A stretch of 32,792 bases of DNA. Source: Myxococcales bacterium (GTDB lineage: Bacteria; Myxococcota_A; Polyangia; Haliangiales; Haliangiaceae). The notes under the pieces are model-generated. The model was not told the origin of the DNA and searched no databases. It saw only the letters and a program-made list of their open reading frames with translations. The first letter of the stretch is position 1. The number at the start of each line of letters is the position of its first letter. Of this stretch, positions 6,470-15,348 are shown one piece after another. The translations under genes and the position numbers were made by a program. The stretch lies in assembly GCA_028287115.1 (NCBI GenBank), contig JAQBQF010000180.1:1-32792 (forward strand), given 5' to 3'.

Positions 6470-7903
6470 GTGAAGCTCCTTTCGGTCGTGGTCGTGGTCG
6501 CCGGGTGTATTCCAGCTTCTGCGCCGCCCTATCAGCCGCAATACGGCGGCCAGCCGCAGTACGGGCAGCAACCGAACGGCCAGCCGCAGTACGGGCAGCA
6601 ACCGAACGGCCAGCAGCCACCCACCGGACAGCAGCCGTACGGCCAACAACAACCGCAATCGTACGGACAGCAAGCGCAGCCGAACGGCCAGCAACAACCG
6701 CAATCGTACGGACAGCAAGCGCAGCCGTACGGGCAACCGGCGCCATCGCAGCTCGTCGCGAGCGCGACCGCGAGCTGCTCGCAGAACCTGCAGTGTTACG
6801 ACCAGTGTGGTGTCGGTCAGCCGTGCCTCGATAGCTGCGACGGAAAATCCAATCCAACGTCCTCCGGGCTCAGTCGTGCGGTGATCGGCTGCATCGTCTC
6901 GAGCGGGTGCACGGATCAGGCGTGCGTCGAACAGCGCTGCGCGACCCAGCTGCAAACCTGCATGTCCAATGCCGGTGTCGCTACCAGCGCGCCGATCGGC
7001 CCGCCGCCCGCGCAGCCGGCGTCCCCACCGGTCGTTGCGGGCAAGGGCAGCTTCGATCTGGTCTATCAGTGGCCGGCCGGCTTCACCGAAGAGCGCACCC
7101 CGGATCTGATCAAGCTGACGAAGCACGAACAGGTGCAGGCCGGCACGGACTTCTACGGCACGCGCGACTACACGTACTTGATCCTGCCGACCGTGACGAC
7201 CCAGGGCTCGATGCTCGGTGAGTTCCAGGCGCAATGGACCGCCCTCGTCAGAGGGTCGTTCCCGGCCGACGCGACGGTCCCAAACCCGCGGCGGCGCCGC
7301 CTGCAGAGCGGGTTCACGTGCTTCTTCGACGGCGCAAACGAGAAGGCGCGCAACGGCGGGGACCTCGACATCGTGCTTTATCTGATCTTCGCGAGCGACC
7401 GTTACGTACCGGTGTTGGCGATCCACAGCGGCGACACGAAGTGGGAGTTCGAGCAACAACTGGCACCGGCGTTCAATGCGATGACGATCCGCGGCGCCTC
7501 GCCGAATCGAGCCTCCCTCAACACCGCGGCCGATCTGGTGGGTGAATGGTCGACGTCCGATGCCTCGTACGGCTCGTACGTCAATTCATCGGGAGGCTAC
7601 GTCGGCGACGCGAGCATCGGTACCGCCAGTTACTTCACGTTTCGCGCGAACGGCACGTTCGACAGCACGTTCATCGGGATCACGAGCAGTCGGCGGCTCA
7701 AGGAACAGGGCGCGGGCACCTGGAAGGTCGACGACGAGATGCTCGTCCTCAACGACAAGAAGCAAGGGCGGACGACCTCGCGCCGGATCATCGGCGTCAG
7801 CGGCAACGAGATCGAGCTCGCTCCAAGTTATTCTGCCTCGACCGCGCCGGAGTTCATCGGGCCGCGCCGGTCAAACTACAACGACAAGTTCAAGCGTAAG
7901 TAA
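6470..7903 (+). CDS. Cys-rich lipoprotein with QPYGQQ repeats and lipocalin-like end
   Basis: A 477-residue lipoprotein. GTG at 6470 is the only usable start, since an in-frame TAG lies at 6458-6460. A short signal (MKLLSVVVVVAGC) gives lipobox V-A-G-C at Cys13. Residues about 20-95 are Gln/Pro/Tyr/Gly repeats: QPQYGQQPNG twice in perfect DNA copies, then two copies of QQQPQSYGQQAQP. Residues about 103-165 hold ten cysteines in paired spacing (CYDQCGVGQPCLDSC, then CIVSSGCTDQACVEQRC), a pattern common in secreted Myxococcota proteins. A central domain follows, and residues about 365-470 look like a lipocalin-type fold (LVGEWSTSD, TFRANGTFDS, AGTWKVDDEMLVLND). It is probably anchored in the periplasm or outer membrane, with an unknown ligand. 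It is divergent from the 5948-6403 gene. Confidence 0.8.
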   Translation: MKLLSVVVVVAGCIPASAPPYQPQYGGQPQYGQQPNGQPQYGQQPNGQQPPTGQQPYGQQQPQSYGQQAQPNGQQQPQSYGQQAQPYGQPAPSQLVASATASCSQNLQCYDQCGVGQPCLDSCDGKSNPTSSGLSRAVIGCIVSSGCTDQACVEQRCATQLQTCMSNAGVATSAPIGPPPAQPASPPVVAGKGSFDLVYQWPAGFTEERTPDLIKLTKHEQVQAGTDFYGTRDYTYLILPTVTTQGSMLGEFQAQWTALVRGSFPADATVPNPRRRRLQSGFTCFFDGANEKARNGGDLDIVLYLIFASDRYVPVLAIHSGDTKWEFEQQLAPAFNAMTIRGASPNRASLNTAADLVGEWSTSDASYGSYVNSSGGYVGDASIGTASYFTFRANGTFDSTFIGITSSRRLKEQGAGTWKVDDEMLVLNDKKQGRTTSRRIIGVSGNEIELAPSYSASTAPEFIGPRRSNYNDKFKRK

Positions 7904-7944
7904 GTGGCAAGCTCTGGTCACCCCGGTGTACAGGCTCGGCGAGG

Positions 7945-8101
7945 CCCACATGGAGGCGGGCGTGGTTACCCGGACCGCTGGGACCCAAATGGAGGCCTGC
8001 GGGGTTACTCCGACGGGCGGGGCCCAAAAATGGAGGCCGGCGGGTTACCCCGACGGGCGGGGCCCAAATGGAGGCCTGCGGGGTTACTCCGACGGGCGGG
8101 G
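7945..8101. repeat. Four 39-bp tandem repeats upstream of the sigma54 regulator
   Basis: Units lie at 7945-7983, 7984-8022, 8023-8062 (one base longer) and 8063-8101. Units 2 and 4 are identical; unit 1 is the most diverged. Each has the plan CCCAAATGGAGGC, then GGGTTACTCC, then GACGGGCGGGG. The array fills most of the gap between the lipoprotein stop and the regulator's ATG at 8126 and ends 24 bases before it. It does not code, because the 40-base unit breaks the frame. A role as regulator binding sites or in mRNA structure is possible. Confidence 0.85.
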
Positions 8102-8125
8102 CATGATACCCGTTGAGAACGCGTC

Positions 8126-9643
<1,518 letters not shown>

Positions 9644-9697
9644 CGTGCCGGCTCCCTCGTGCTCGAGCATGGGGTTCCTGACGATCGCTACTGGACG

Positions 9698-10267
9698 TTA
9701 GATCTCGGCGACGCCGTCGGCCCACGCGATGCGCAATTTTGGACCGTCCACCACGGCGAGCTCGAGACCGAGCGCTGGCGCGCGCAGCATGCCGGCGCGG
9801 TCCGGGGCGACGGCGAAATACCCTGTGCCCCGGAGCACGTAGATCTCCGTCATTCGTGTGTTCGGGTCCACGAGCCAGACTTCGGGGATCCCGCACGCTG
9901 CGAAGAACGGCAGCTTGTCGCGGCTCTCGTCGTCCGGTGACAAGATCTCGATCACGAGCTCGGAACGCGCTTCGATCCCGCGCTTGGATAGATACTTCGG
10001 ATCGGCGATCGAGAGATCCGGAATCCGGTAGTTCTTGTCACTGCCTTCCGGCCCGAACACGCCGGCCTCCCGAACGACGCGCAGGCCTCGTGCTGCCGCG
10101 AGCCGATCGAGGAGGCGCTCGAGGGCGCTTCCGAACAACTGATGTACCAACGCAGGTGGTGAAACCATGTGAAGCACTCCGTCCCAGACCTCGTCCTTGT
10201 GATCGAGACCAAGACGGCGGCGTTCCTCCAACCAGTGTTTCGGTGGCGAGATCACGACGGCGCGCAT
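9698..10267 (-). CDS. Uma2-family PD-(D/E)XK nuclease-like protein, copy 1
   Basis: A 189-residue Uma2/DUF820 protein. Catalytic-core positions are seen: E27 in DEVWDGVLHM, P-D84 in YRIPDLSIADP, E107 in ELVIEILSP, and Lys118 in DKLPFFAACGIPEVWLVDP. The fold is a restriction-nuclease type; its biological role is unknown, and members often occur as many genomic copies. The ATG at 10267 is preferred over an upstream in-frame start because the paralogue at 12278-12850 begins with the same MRAV and the same distance to a -10 box. It is convergent with the sigma54 regulator (54 bases between) and divergent from the glutathione-synthetase-like gene. Confidence 0.88.
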   Translation of the reverse strand: MRAVVISPPKHWLEERRRLGLDHKDEVWDGVLHMVSPPALVHQLFGSALERLLDRLAAARGLRVVREAGVFGPEGSDKNYRIPDLSIADPKYLSKRGIEARSELVIEILSPDDESRDKLPFFAACGIPEVWLVDPNTRMTEIYVLRGTGYFAVAPDRAGMLRAPALGLELAVVDGPKLRIAWADGVAEI

Positions 10268-10297
10268 CGTCTCGATTGTAGCAGGCGAGGTCACGCG
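10265..10297 (-). promoter_or_regulatory. Promoter block of Uma2 copy 1, leaderless
   Basis: Reading on the minus strand, TACAAT (10280-10275, one mismatch to TATAAT) ends 7 bases before the ATG, so the mRNA should start at or beside the start codon. The 33-base block (GCGTGACCT, then CCTGCTACA, then CGATG) is shared almost base for base with Uma2 copy 2. No good -35 hexamer at 17-18 bases is seen; the conserved GCGTGACC may be an activator or sigma-specific element. Confidence 0.55.
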
Positions 10298-10434
10298 GGC
10301 GTGTTCAAGCATTCGGTGTGCCGCGCGAACCGCTTGAATCTGCGTGAGCGCCCGTCCGAAACGTCCAGACAGCGGACGACAATGCCGGCCCTCGGACGGA
10401 GCCGCCCGGACATTCTGTGGGCTACCATCGCGGC

Positions 10435-11391
10435 GTGCGCGCCCTGTTCATCCTCGATCCGCTCGAACGCCTCCAGCTCGCCGGTGACACATCTTATGCG
10501 CTGATGCTCGAGGCAGCGGCGCGCGGCTGGGACGTCTGGACCTGCCAGGTCGAGCATCTCGGACTCGTCGGCGATGACGCGATCGTCGACGCGGTGCCGA
10601 CGATCGTGATGCCCGGGACCACGCCTGCCGAAGCGTTTCAGACCGAGTCACGCGTCGAGAAGCGACTCGCCGACTTCGACGTCGTACTCATGCGCAAGGA
10701 TCCGCCCGTCGACGTGACGTATCTGCACGCGACGTGGATCCTCGATCACGCACGCGGCAAGACGCTGCTCGTCAACGATCCGCGCGGTCTGCGCGAGCTC
10801 AACGAGCACCTCGCGGTGCTGCGGTTTCCGCACCTGACGCCACCGACGATCGTGACACGCTCCTCGGATCGGCTGCGCGCATTTCAGCGCGAGCAAGGCG
10901 GAGCGATCGTCGTGAAGCCCGTCGACGGGTACGGTGGCCTCGGGATCTTCGTCGTGCGCGATGGGGATCCGAACGCGTCGTCGATCCTCGAGACCTCGAC
11001 GGGCGCCGGCACGCGATGGACGCTCGCGCAACGCTATTTGCCCGAAGCGGTGCAAGGCGACAAGCGGATCGTGCTCGTCGACGGCGAGCCGATCGGCGCC
11101 GTGCTGCGAGTACCTGCGAGCGCCGAGGCACGCGGCAACCTCCACGTCGGTGGGCGTCCTGTGAAGTCCGCGCTCGACGAGCACGATCGCAAGATCATCG
11201 CGGCGCTCGCGCCGTTCTTGCGCGAGCACGGGCAGATCCTGGTCGGTCTCGACGTGATCGGAGGCATGTTGACCGAGATCAACATCACGTCGCCGACTGG
11301 AATCCGCCACATCGCGCGCCTCGAGGACCGCAACGTTGCCGCGCCGGTGCTCGAATGCTTCGAACGTCTGTCGCGCACCGCGCGCACATGA
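10435..11391 (+). CDS. gshB: Glutathione-synthetase-like ATP-grasp ligase
   Basis: A 318-residue ATP-grasp protein close in length to E. coli GshB (316). The N-terminus VRALFILDPLERLQLAGDTS matches the D-P-x-x-x-x-x-x-x-D-T-S pattern of GshB; the ATP-binding loop is AIVVKPVDGYGGLGIF; and the C-terminal substrate site is GGMLTEINITSPTG. It should join glycine to gamma-glutamylcysteine using ATP. The GTG at 10435 is chosen from GshB N-termini; another in-frame GTG is at 10417. A weak TACCAT ends 6 bases before 10435. No gshA neighbour is present. The stop overlaps the next start (ATGA), so both genes are translated together. Confidence 0.88.
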   Translation: MRALFILDPLERLQLAGDTSYALMLEAAARGWDVWTCQVEHLGLVGDDAIVDAVPTIVMPGTTPAEAFQTESRVEKRLADFDVVLMRKDPPVDVTYLHATWILDHARGKTLLVNDPRGLRELNEHLAVLRFPHLTPPTIVTRSSDRLRAFQREQGGAIVVKPVDGYGGLGIFVVRDGDPNASSILETSTGAGTRWTLAQRYLPEAVQGDKRIVLVDGEPIGAVLRVPASAEARGNLHVGGRPVKSALDEHDRKIIAALAPFLREHGQILVGLDVIGGMLTEINITSPTGIRHIARLEDRNVAAPVLECFERLSRTART

Positions 11392-12164
11392 TCCGATCGC
11401 GCGCCTCGCGCGTAATGGGACGCGTGCGCTGCCTCGCCCTCACGCTGCTCGTCGCCTGTACCCCGAGCCCACGGATGGTGCTCTCGCCATCGCAGGATGT
11501 GCGGATCGGAACCGTGACGCTCGGTCTCTCGAACGTGCACGCGTTGTTCGGCAGGCACGTCGTGCTCGTCGACACGGGGTCGCCGGGCGAATCACAGCAG
11601 CTCGAAGAGGGCCTCGCCGAGCTTGGCGTCAAGCCAGGCGAGATCACGTGCGCGGTCGTGACGCACGGCCACTCCGATCACGCGGGGAACGCGCGATGGC
11701 TACAGCAACATGGGGTCAAGATCATCGCGGGCAGCGGCGATCTGTGGCGAACGATTCGCGGCGAGCACGGCAAGCTCACCTCGACGAGCTTCTTCGCGCA
11801 GCTCCTGAAGATCACGATCCCGTCTCACTACGCGCCGTTCTGGGCTGATGTCCGCGTCCGCGATCGCTACGATCTCAACGCGTGCGGCGTCGACGGCGAG
11901 GTAATCGCGCTCTCCGGGCACACCCAGGGCAGCCTCGTCGTGTTGGTCTCCGGCGGCAAGGTCGCGCTCGTCGGCGATCTGTTTCGCGGCGGCGCGCTCG
12001 CCGGCTACGTGCATCCGTGGTCGCCCAAGGAGCACTTCTATCAAGACGACATCCCACTCGTGCACCGCCGCATTCACGAGCTACTCGCCCGCGGCGTCGA
12101 GTGGTTCGTCCTCGGTCACGGCGGGCCTTCGAGTCGCGCCGACGTCGCGCGCGAATTCGAATAG
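11388..12164 (+). CDS. Metallo-beta-lactamase-fold lipoprotein
   Basis: A 258-residue metal hydrolase. The zinc-site motif T-H-G-H-S-D-H-A-G is complete (H93, H95, D97, H98), with further ligands H178 (ALSGHTQGS), D197 (ALVGDLFRGG) and H244 (FVLGHGGPSS). The N-terminus (MGRVRCLALTLLVACTPS from Met10) carries lipobox L-V-A-C, so the enzyme is lipid-anchored outside the cytoplasm. The ATG at 11388 overlaps the gshB stop; Met10 (11415) is an alternative. The fold suits glyoxalase II-, persulfide-dioxygenase- or lactonase-type reactions. Coupling to a glutathione-synthesis gene suggests a thiol or thioester substrate, but the export signal argues against a cytosolic glyoxalase. Substrate unknown. 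Confidence 0.86.
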   Translation: MIRSRASRVMGRVRCLALTLLVACTPSPRMVLSPSQDVRIGTVTLGLSNVHALFGRHVVLVDTGSPGESQQLEEGLAELGVKPGEITCAVVTHGHSDHAGNARWLQQHGVKIIAGSGDLWRTIRGEHGKLTSTSFFAQLLKITIPSHYAPFWADVRVRDRYDLNACGVDGEVIALSGHTQGSLVVLVSGGKVALVGDLFRGGALAGYVHPWSPKEHFYQDDIPLVHRRIHELLARGVEWFVLGHGGPSSRADVAREFE

Positions 12165-12277
12165 TGCGAAGCGAATTCCGCGTCGCGGTGATCTGTCGCG
12201 CGGGCGCCGCGCGATGTTGAAAGCCCCGCTGTCTCGCGCGATTCGCAGCGCACGTGAATCGCCACGGTGATGTCGCG

Positions 12278-12850
12278 TTAGATCTCGGTGGAGCCGTCGG
12301 CCCAGCTCACGCGCAGTCGTGGTCCTTCGACCACGGTGAGCTCGAGGTCGAGGCGCGGCGCGCGTACGACTCCAGCGCGGTCCGCCATGATCGCGAAGTA
12401 AACCTCGCCGCGCAGCACGTAGACCTCGATCGCGCGCGTGCTCGGCTCGAACAGCCACACTTCGGGGATCCCACAAGCCGCGAAGAACGGAAGCTTGTCG
12501 CGACTCTCATCGTTCGGCGACAGGATCTCGATCACGATCTCCGCGCGCGTCTCGACGCCGCGCTTTGACACGAACTGCGGATCGACGACCGTGATGTCCG
12601 GGATCCGATAGTTCTGCTTCGCATCGGTGCTGGTGGCCCCGAAAATCGAGATCTGATGAAAGACGTCGAGTCCGGTAGCCGCAGCGCGAGGCTTGAGGAT
12701 GAATTCTAGATCGCTCTCGCGTCGCTGATGATCAGACCCAGGCTGCGGCGGCATGTGCAGGACTCCGTCCCAGACCTCGTCCTGGTTATCGAGACCCAGG
12801 CGAGCGCGTTCCGCTAACCACTCGTGGTCGGGAATCATCACTGCACGCAT
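12278..12850 (-). CDS. Uma2-family PD-(D/E)XK nuclease-like protein, copy 2
   Basis: A 190-residue paralogue of the 9698-10267 protein. The same active-site layout is seen: DEVWDGVLHM, YRIPDITVVDP (D85), EIVIEILSP (E108), and DKLPFFAACGIPEVWLFEP (Lys119). The ends also match (RVSWADGSTEI against RIAWADGVAEI). The middle, residues 34-75, differs most. It starts at the ATG at 12850, with the same MRAV start and upstream block as copy 1. It lies 113 bases past the metallo-beta-lactamase gene, on the opposite strand. The two copies bracket the gshB/hydrolase pair. Confidence 0.88.
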   Translation of the reverse strand: MRAVMIPDHEWLAERARLGLDNQDEVWDGVLHMPPQPGSDHQRRESDLEFILKPRAAATGLDVFHQISIFGATSTDAKQNYRIPDITVVDPQFVSKRGVETRAEIVIEILSPNDESRDKLPFFAACGIPEVWLFEPSTRAIEVYVLRGEVYFAIMADRAGVVRAPRLDLELTVVEGPRLRVSWADGSTEI

Positions 12851-12880
12851 CGAGGTCACTGTAGCAGGGAAGGTCACGCG
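12848..12880 (-). promoter_or_regulatory. Promoter block of Uma2 copy 2, leaderless
   Basis: On the minus strand, TACAGT (12863-12858) ends 7 bases before the ATG, exactly as in copy 1. The upstream GCGTGACCT and CCTGC motifs are also conserved in register. The shared block implies common control of both paralogues. Confidence 0.5.
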
Positions 12881-13351
12881 CCCGCACGCTGCAGTTCGTG
12901 GGCCGATCGCAACTGCGCGATCACACTCGTGCTCGTGTCCGCGAGCGTCCGAAGGGAGGACGATGAACCCGGTACTCGGACGACAACGCCGGACAGACGC
13001 GTCGCGATGTTCCGGTACATCCGCGAACGTGGAGCGCACGCGGAACGCTTCATCCACGATGACCCGCGGAGTTGATGCCGGCTGTCGGATGACGAAGCCA
13101 GCAGACGCGTTGTGAATTGTTCGCGCTCTCGCCAACGCGCGGCGCGCCCCCGCTCGGAGTACCCCCGCGGCGCCTGCGAGTGGCGGTCGGTCGTGTCCCG
13201 CAGACCGTTGGACGTTACGAGCAGAATGCTTCTGCGAAGGCGAGAAGGACCCGAGCGAGCCAGCCGCGGGGCGTACTCGAGCGGGAGGCAGCCGAGCGTG
13301 TCCGCGCGAGTGAAGCGCTCCGCGATCTCGCCGAGTGTCGCGAAGCACACG
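12881..13351. other. Gene-free stretch of about 470 bases
   Basis: All frames here give Arg/Ser-rich text without domains, signal peptides or consistent coding bias. Nothing resembling an RNA gene, palindrome array or mobile-element end is seen. It may be decayed DNA or a spacer between the accessory block and the glycan region. Confidence 0.4.
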
Positions 13352-14671
13352 CTAGCTGCGGAACGGGAACCAGTACTCGATGCGTCCGAGGCACGGACAG
13401 ATCCGCGAATCGCCCTGCGCGATGTAGCTGCACAGCTCGACGTGCCAGTAGATCGCGGCGCACAGCACGAGCCATAGACCGAGCACCACGTAGTGCTTGC
13501 GCACCAGTGTGCCCGTGCCGATGAACACGAGCGGGCAGAGAAGGAGATAGCGATTGAGCCCCCAGTACTCGTGCACCGAGACGATCGAGATCATCACGGT
13601 CACTGCCATCGAGACGGCGAGATAGATCGACTCCTCGAGCTTGAACCGGCGAAACACCTCGCGGCAGGTCAGCCCGACGATCGCGATGCAGCCGAGCAGC
13701 ATCACGCTATCCATGTGCTGCGCCGTGAAGCCTTGCACGTACCACTCGGGATCGAACAGCCGCGTGTAGTGCCGCTCGTCGCCGAACGCTTCGCGCGCAC
13801 GCAGATAGGCCTTCGCATCACCGACGACGATCTTCAGCACGAGCAGCTGGACCAGCTGGCCCCAACCGGCGAGCGGAATCGCGAGTGCCGGTCGCCACCA
13901 CTTCGGATCTCCGGACTTGCGTCGCCGGTACGCGGCGATCGCAGCGGCGGTCGCGAGCCCGGCGGCGAACCCGACCGCGGTCGCGCGCAACGCGGTCGCG
14001 GCGCCGACGAACAAGCCGGCGAGCACCCAGCGATCGCGCATCAACAACACGAATCCGGCGAGTACGAGCGCGAGCGTCGCGCTCTCCGTATAAGGCGTGA
14101 CGAGATAGAACGCGGTCGGGAAGATATTGAAGGCGACGAGCGTCGCGTATGTTTCAAGTCGGCCGAGGCGTTCGACGATCGCGCGGCTCGTCCATAACAG
14201 ATTGACGATCAGCGCCGCGAGGATCGACATCATGAACAGCGTGATGTCCGCCGGCATGCCGGTGACATCGGACACCGCACCTCCGACCACGCCATACGCG
14301 GGCAGCCACGCGAGCCCGCATTCGAGATATTGCAGATCGGTCGCAGTCTCGCCGTCGGTGGGGCACGCCGTGATTCCGCGGATCGCGAAGCCGATGTAGT
14401 GCTGCGCGTCCCAGCGCGAGACGATCAGGCGCGACCAGTGATGGGGTTGACGTGGAATGCCGCGGATCGACGAAGCATCCGGGTCCGAGTAGTAAGGTGC
14501 CTCGTTCGGAGCGGAGTTGAACGGCAGCTCGAGCCGGTCCTGTCCTGCGTACCGGAACACGAGCAGGTGAAGGCACGTGAGCAGCCCCGCGATGGCAATT
14601 CGAAACAGCGTGGTGCTCGCAAGCCGGTCGAGATCGCTCGCAGCTCGCTTCGAGCTCCAATACGGGAACAC
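13352..14671 (-). CDS. PIG-V-like GT-C mannosyltransferase (multipass membrane protein)
   Basis: A 439-residue membrane protein with about 8-10 hydrophobic spans. The loop after the first span holds SRWDAQHYIGFAIRG (residues 85-99), the W-D-x-x-H/Y signature region of GPI mannosyltransferase II (PIG-V) and its bacterial relatives. FNIFPTAFYLVTPYTESATL (about 182-201) is the second family hallmark. Bacterial members are thought to use a polyprenyl-phosphate-linked sugar on the outer face of the membrane. The start is GTG at 14671, with a good Shine-Dalgarno-like GAGGT upstream. It is divergent from a methyltransferase gene 66 bases away. A polyprenyl-P-mannose-type GT2 enzyme nearby (15349-16503) could supply its donor. 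Confidence 0.82.
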   Translation of the reverse strand: MFPYWSSKRAASDLDRLASTTLFRIAIAGLLTCLHLLVFRYAGQDRLELPFNSAPNEAPYYSDPDASSIRGIPRQPHHWSRLIVSRWDAQHYIGFAIRGITACPTDGETATDLQYLECGLAWLPAYGVVGGAVSDVTGMPADITLFMMSILAALIVNLLWTSRAIVERLGRLETYATLVAFNIFPTAFYLVTPYTESATLALVLAGFVLLMRDRWVLAGLFVGAATALRATAVGFAAGLATAAAIAAYRRRKSGDPKWWRPALAIPLAGWGQLVQLLVLKIVVGDAKAYLRAREAFGDERHYTRLFDPEWYVQGFTAQHMDSVMLLGCIAIVGLTCREVFRRFKLEESIYLAVSMAVTVMISIVSVHEYWGLNRYLLLCPLVFIGTGTLVRKHYVVLGLWLVLCAAIYWHVELCSYIAQGDSRICPCLGRIEYWFPFRS

Positions 14672-14737
14672 CGCCTACCTCATATCACGCCGCGGGCGAG
14701 CCTTGACACCGCGGGCCCGGCGCGCGATGCCCATGGC

Positions 14738-15343
14738 GTGAGCGTGATCGGAAGCATCCACGACAAATACGTGTTCAGCCGGCGCATCAGCGTCCTCGCG
14801 CAGCAGCTCGCCGAGCTGATCCCGCGGGGGGCAAAGGTGCTCGACGTCGGCTGCGGCGACGGCAACATCGCGCGCCTGTTGCTCGATGCGCGCCCCGACA
14901 TCCAGATCGAGGGTATCGACGTGCTCGTCCGCCCCGTCACCCACGTCCCGGTGACGGTGTTCGACGGCAAGACGATTCCCTTCGCCGACAAGTCCTTCGA
15001 TGCCGTGATGTTCGTCGACGTGCTGCATCACACCGATGATCCGATGGTGCTGCTCGAAGAAGCGCGGCGCGTCGCGAAGCGGGCGGTGATCTTGAAGGAT
15101 CATTGTCGCGACGGCGTGCTCGCGGGTCCGACGCTGCGGTTCATGGACTGGGTCGGCAACGCGCGTCACAACGTCGTGCTGCCGTACAACTACTGGCCCG
15201 AGTCCAACTGGCGCGATGCATTTCGCAAGCTCGGTCTCACCGCGGATCCGTGGACGCCGAACCTCGGCCTCTACCGGTGGCCGTTCTCGATGATGTTCGA
15301 TCGCAAGCTGCACTTCGTGACGCGCCTGACCCCGGCGCCGTAG
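14738..15343 (+). CDS. Class I SAM-dependent methyltransferase
   Basis: A 201-residue methyltransferase. The SAM-binding motif I is VLDVGCGDGNIARLL (residues 34-48), followed by the acidic end of strand 2 (EGIDVLVRP), and motif IV region SFDAVMFVDVLHHTDDP with the post-motif ARRVAKRAVILKDH. It starts at GTG 14738 (MSVIGSIHDKYVFSRRI); GTG 14744 is an alternative. The substrate is not readable; its place among glycan genes suggests a sugar or lipid-linked intermediate. It is convergent with the GT2 gene, with only 5 bases between the stops. Confidence 0.85.
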   Translation: MSVIGSIHDKYVFSRRISVLAQQLAELIPRGAKVLDVGCGDGNIARLLLDARPDIQIEGIDVLVRPVTHVPVTVFDGKTIPFADKSFDAVMFVDVLHHTDDPMVLLEEARRVAKRAVILKDHCRDGVLAGPTLRFMDWVGNARHNVVLPYNYWPESNWRDAFRKLGLTADPWTPNLGLYRWPFSMMFDRKLHFVTRLTPAP

Positions 15344-15348
15344 CCGCG

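Noticed and set aside
7904..8116. Coding reading of the 39-bp repeats
   Set aside because: The third unit has one extra base, which breaks the frame, and the translation is Arg/Gly-rich noise.
12874..13350. 158-codon minus-strand frame upstream of Uma2 copy 2
   Set aside because: Ser/Arg-rich with no domain; it overlaps the conserved Uma2 promoter block and shows no start signal.
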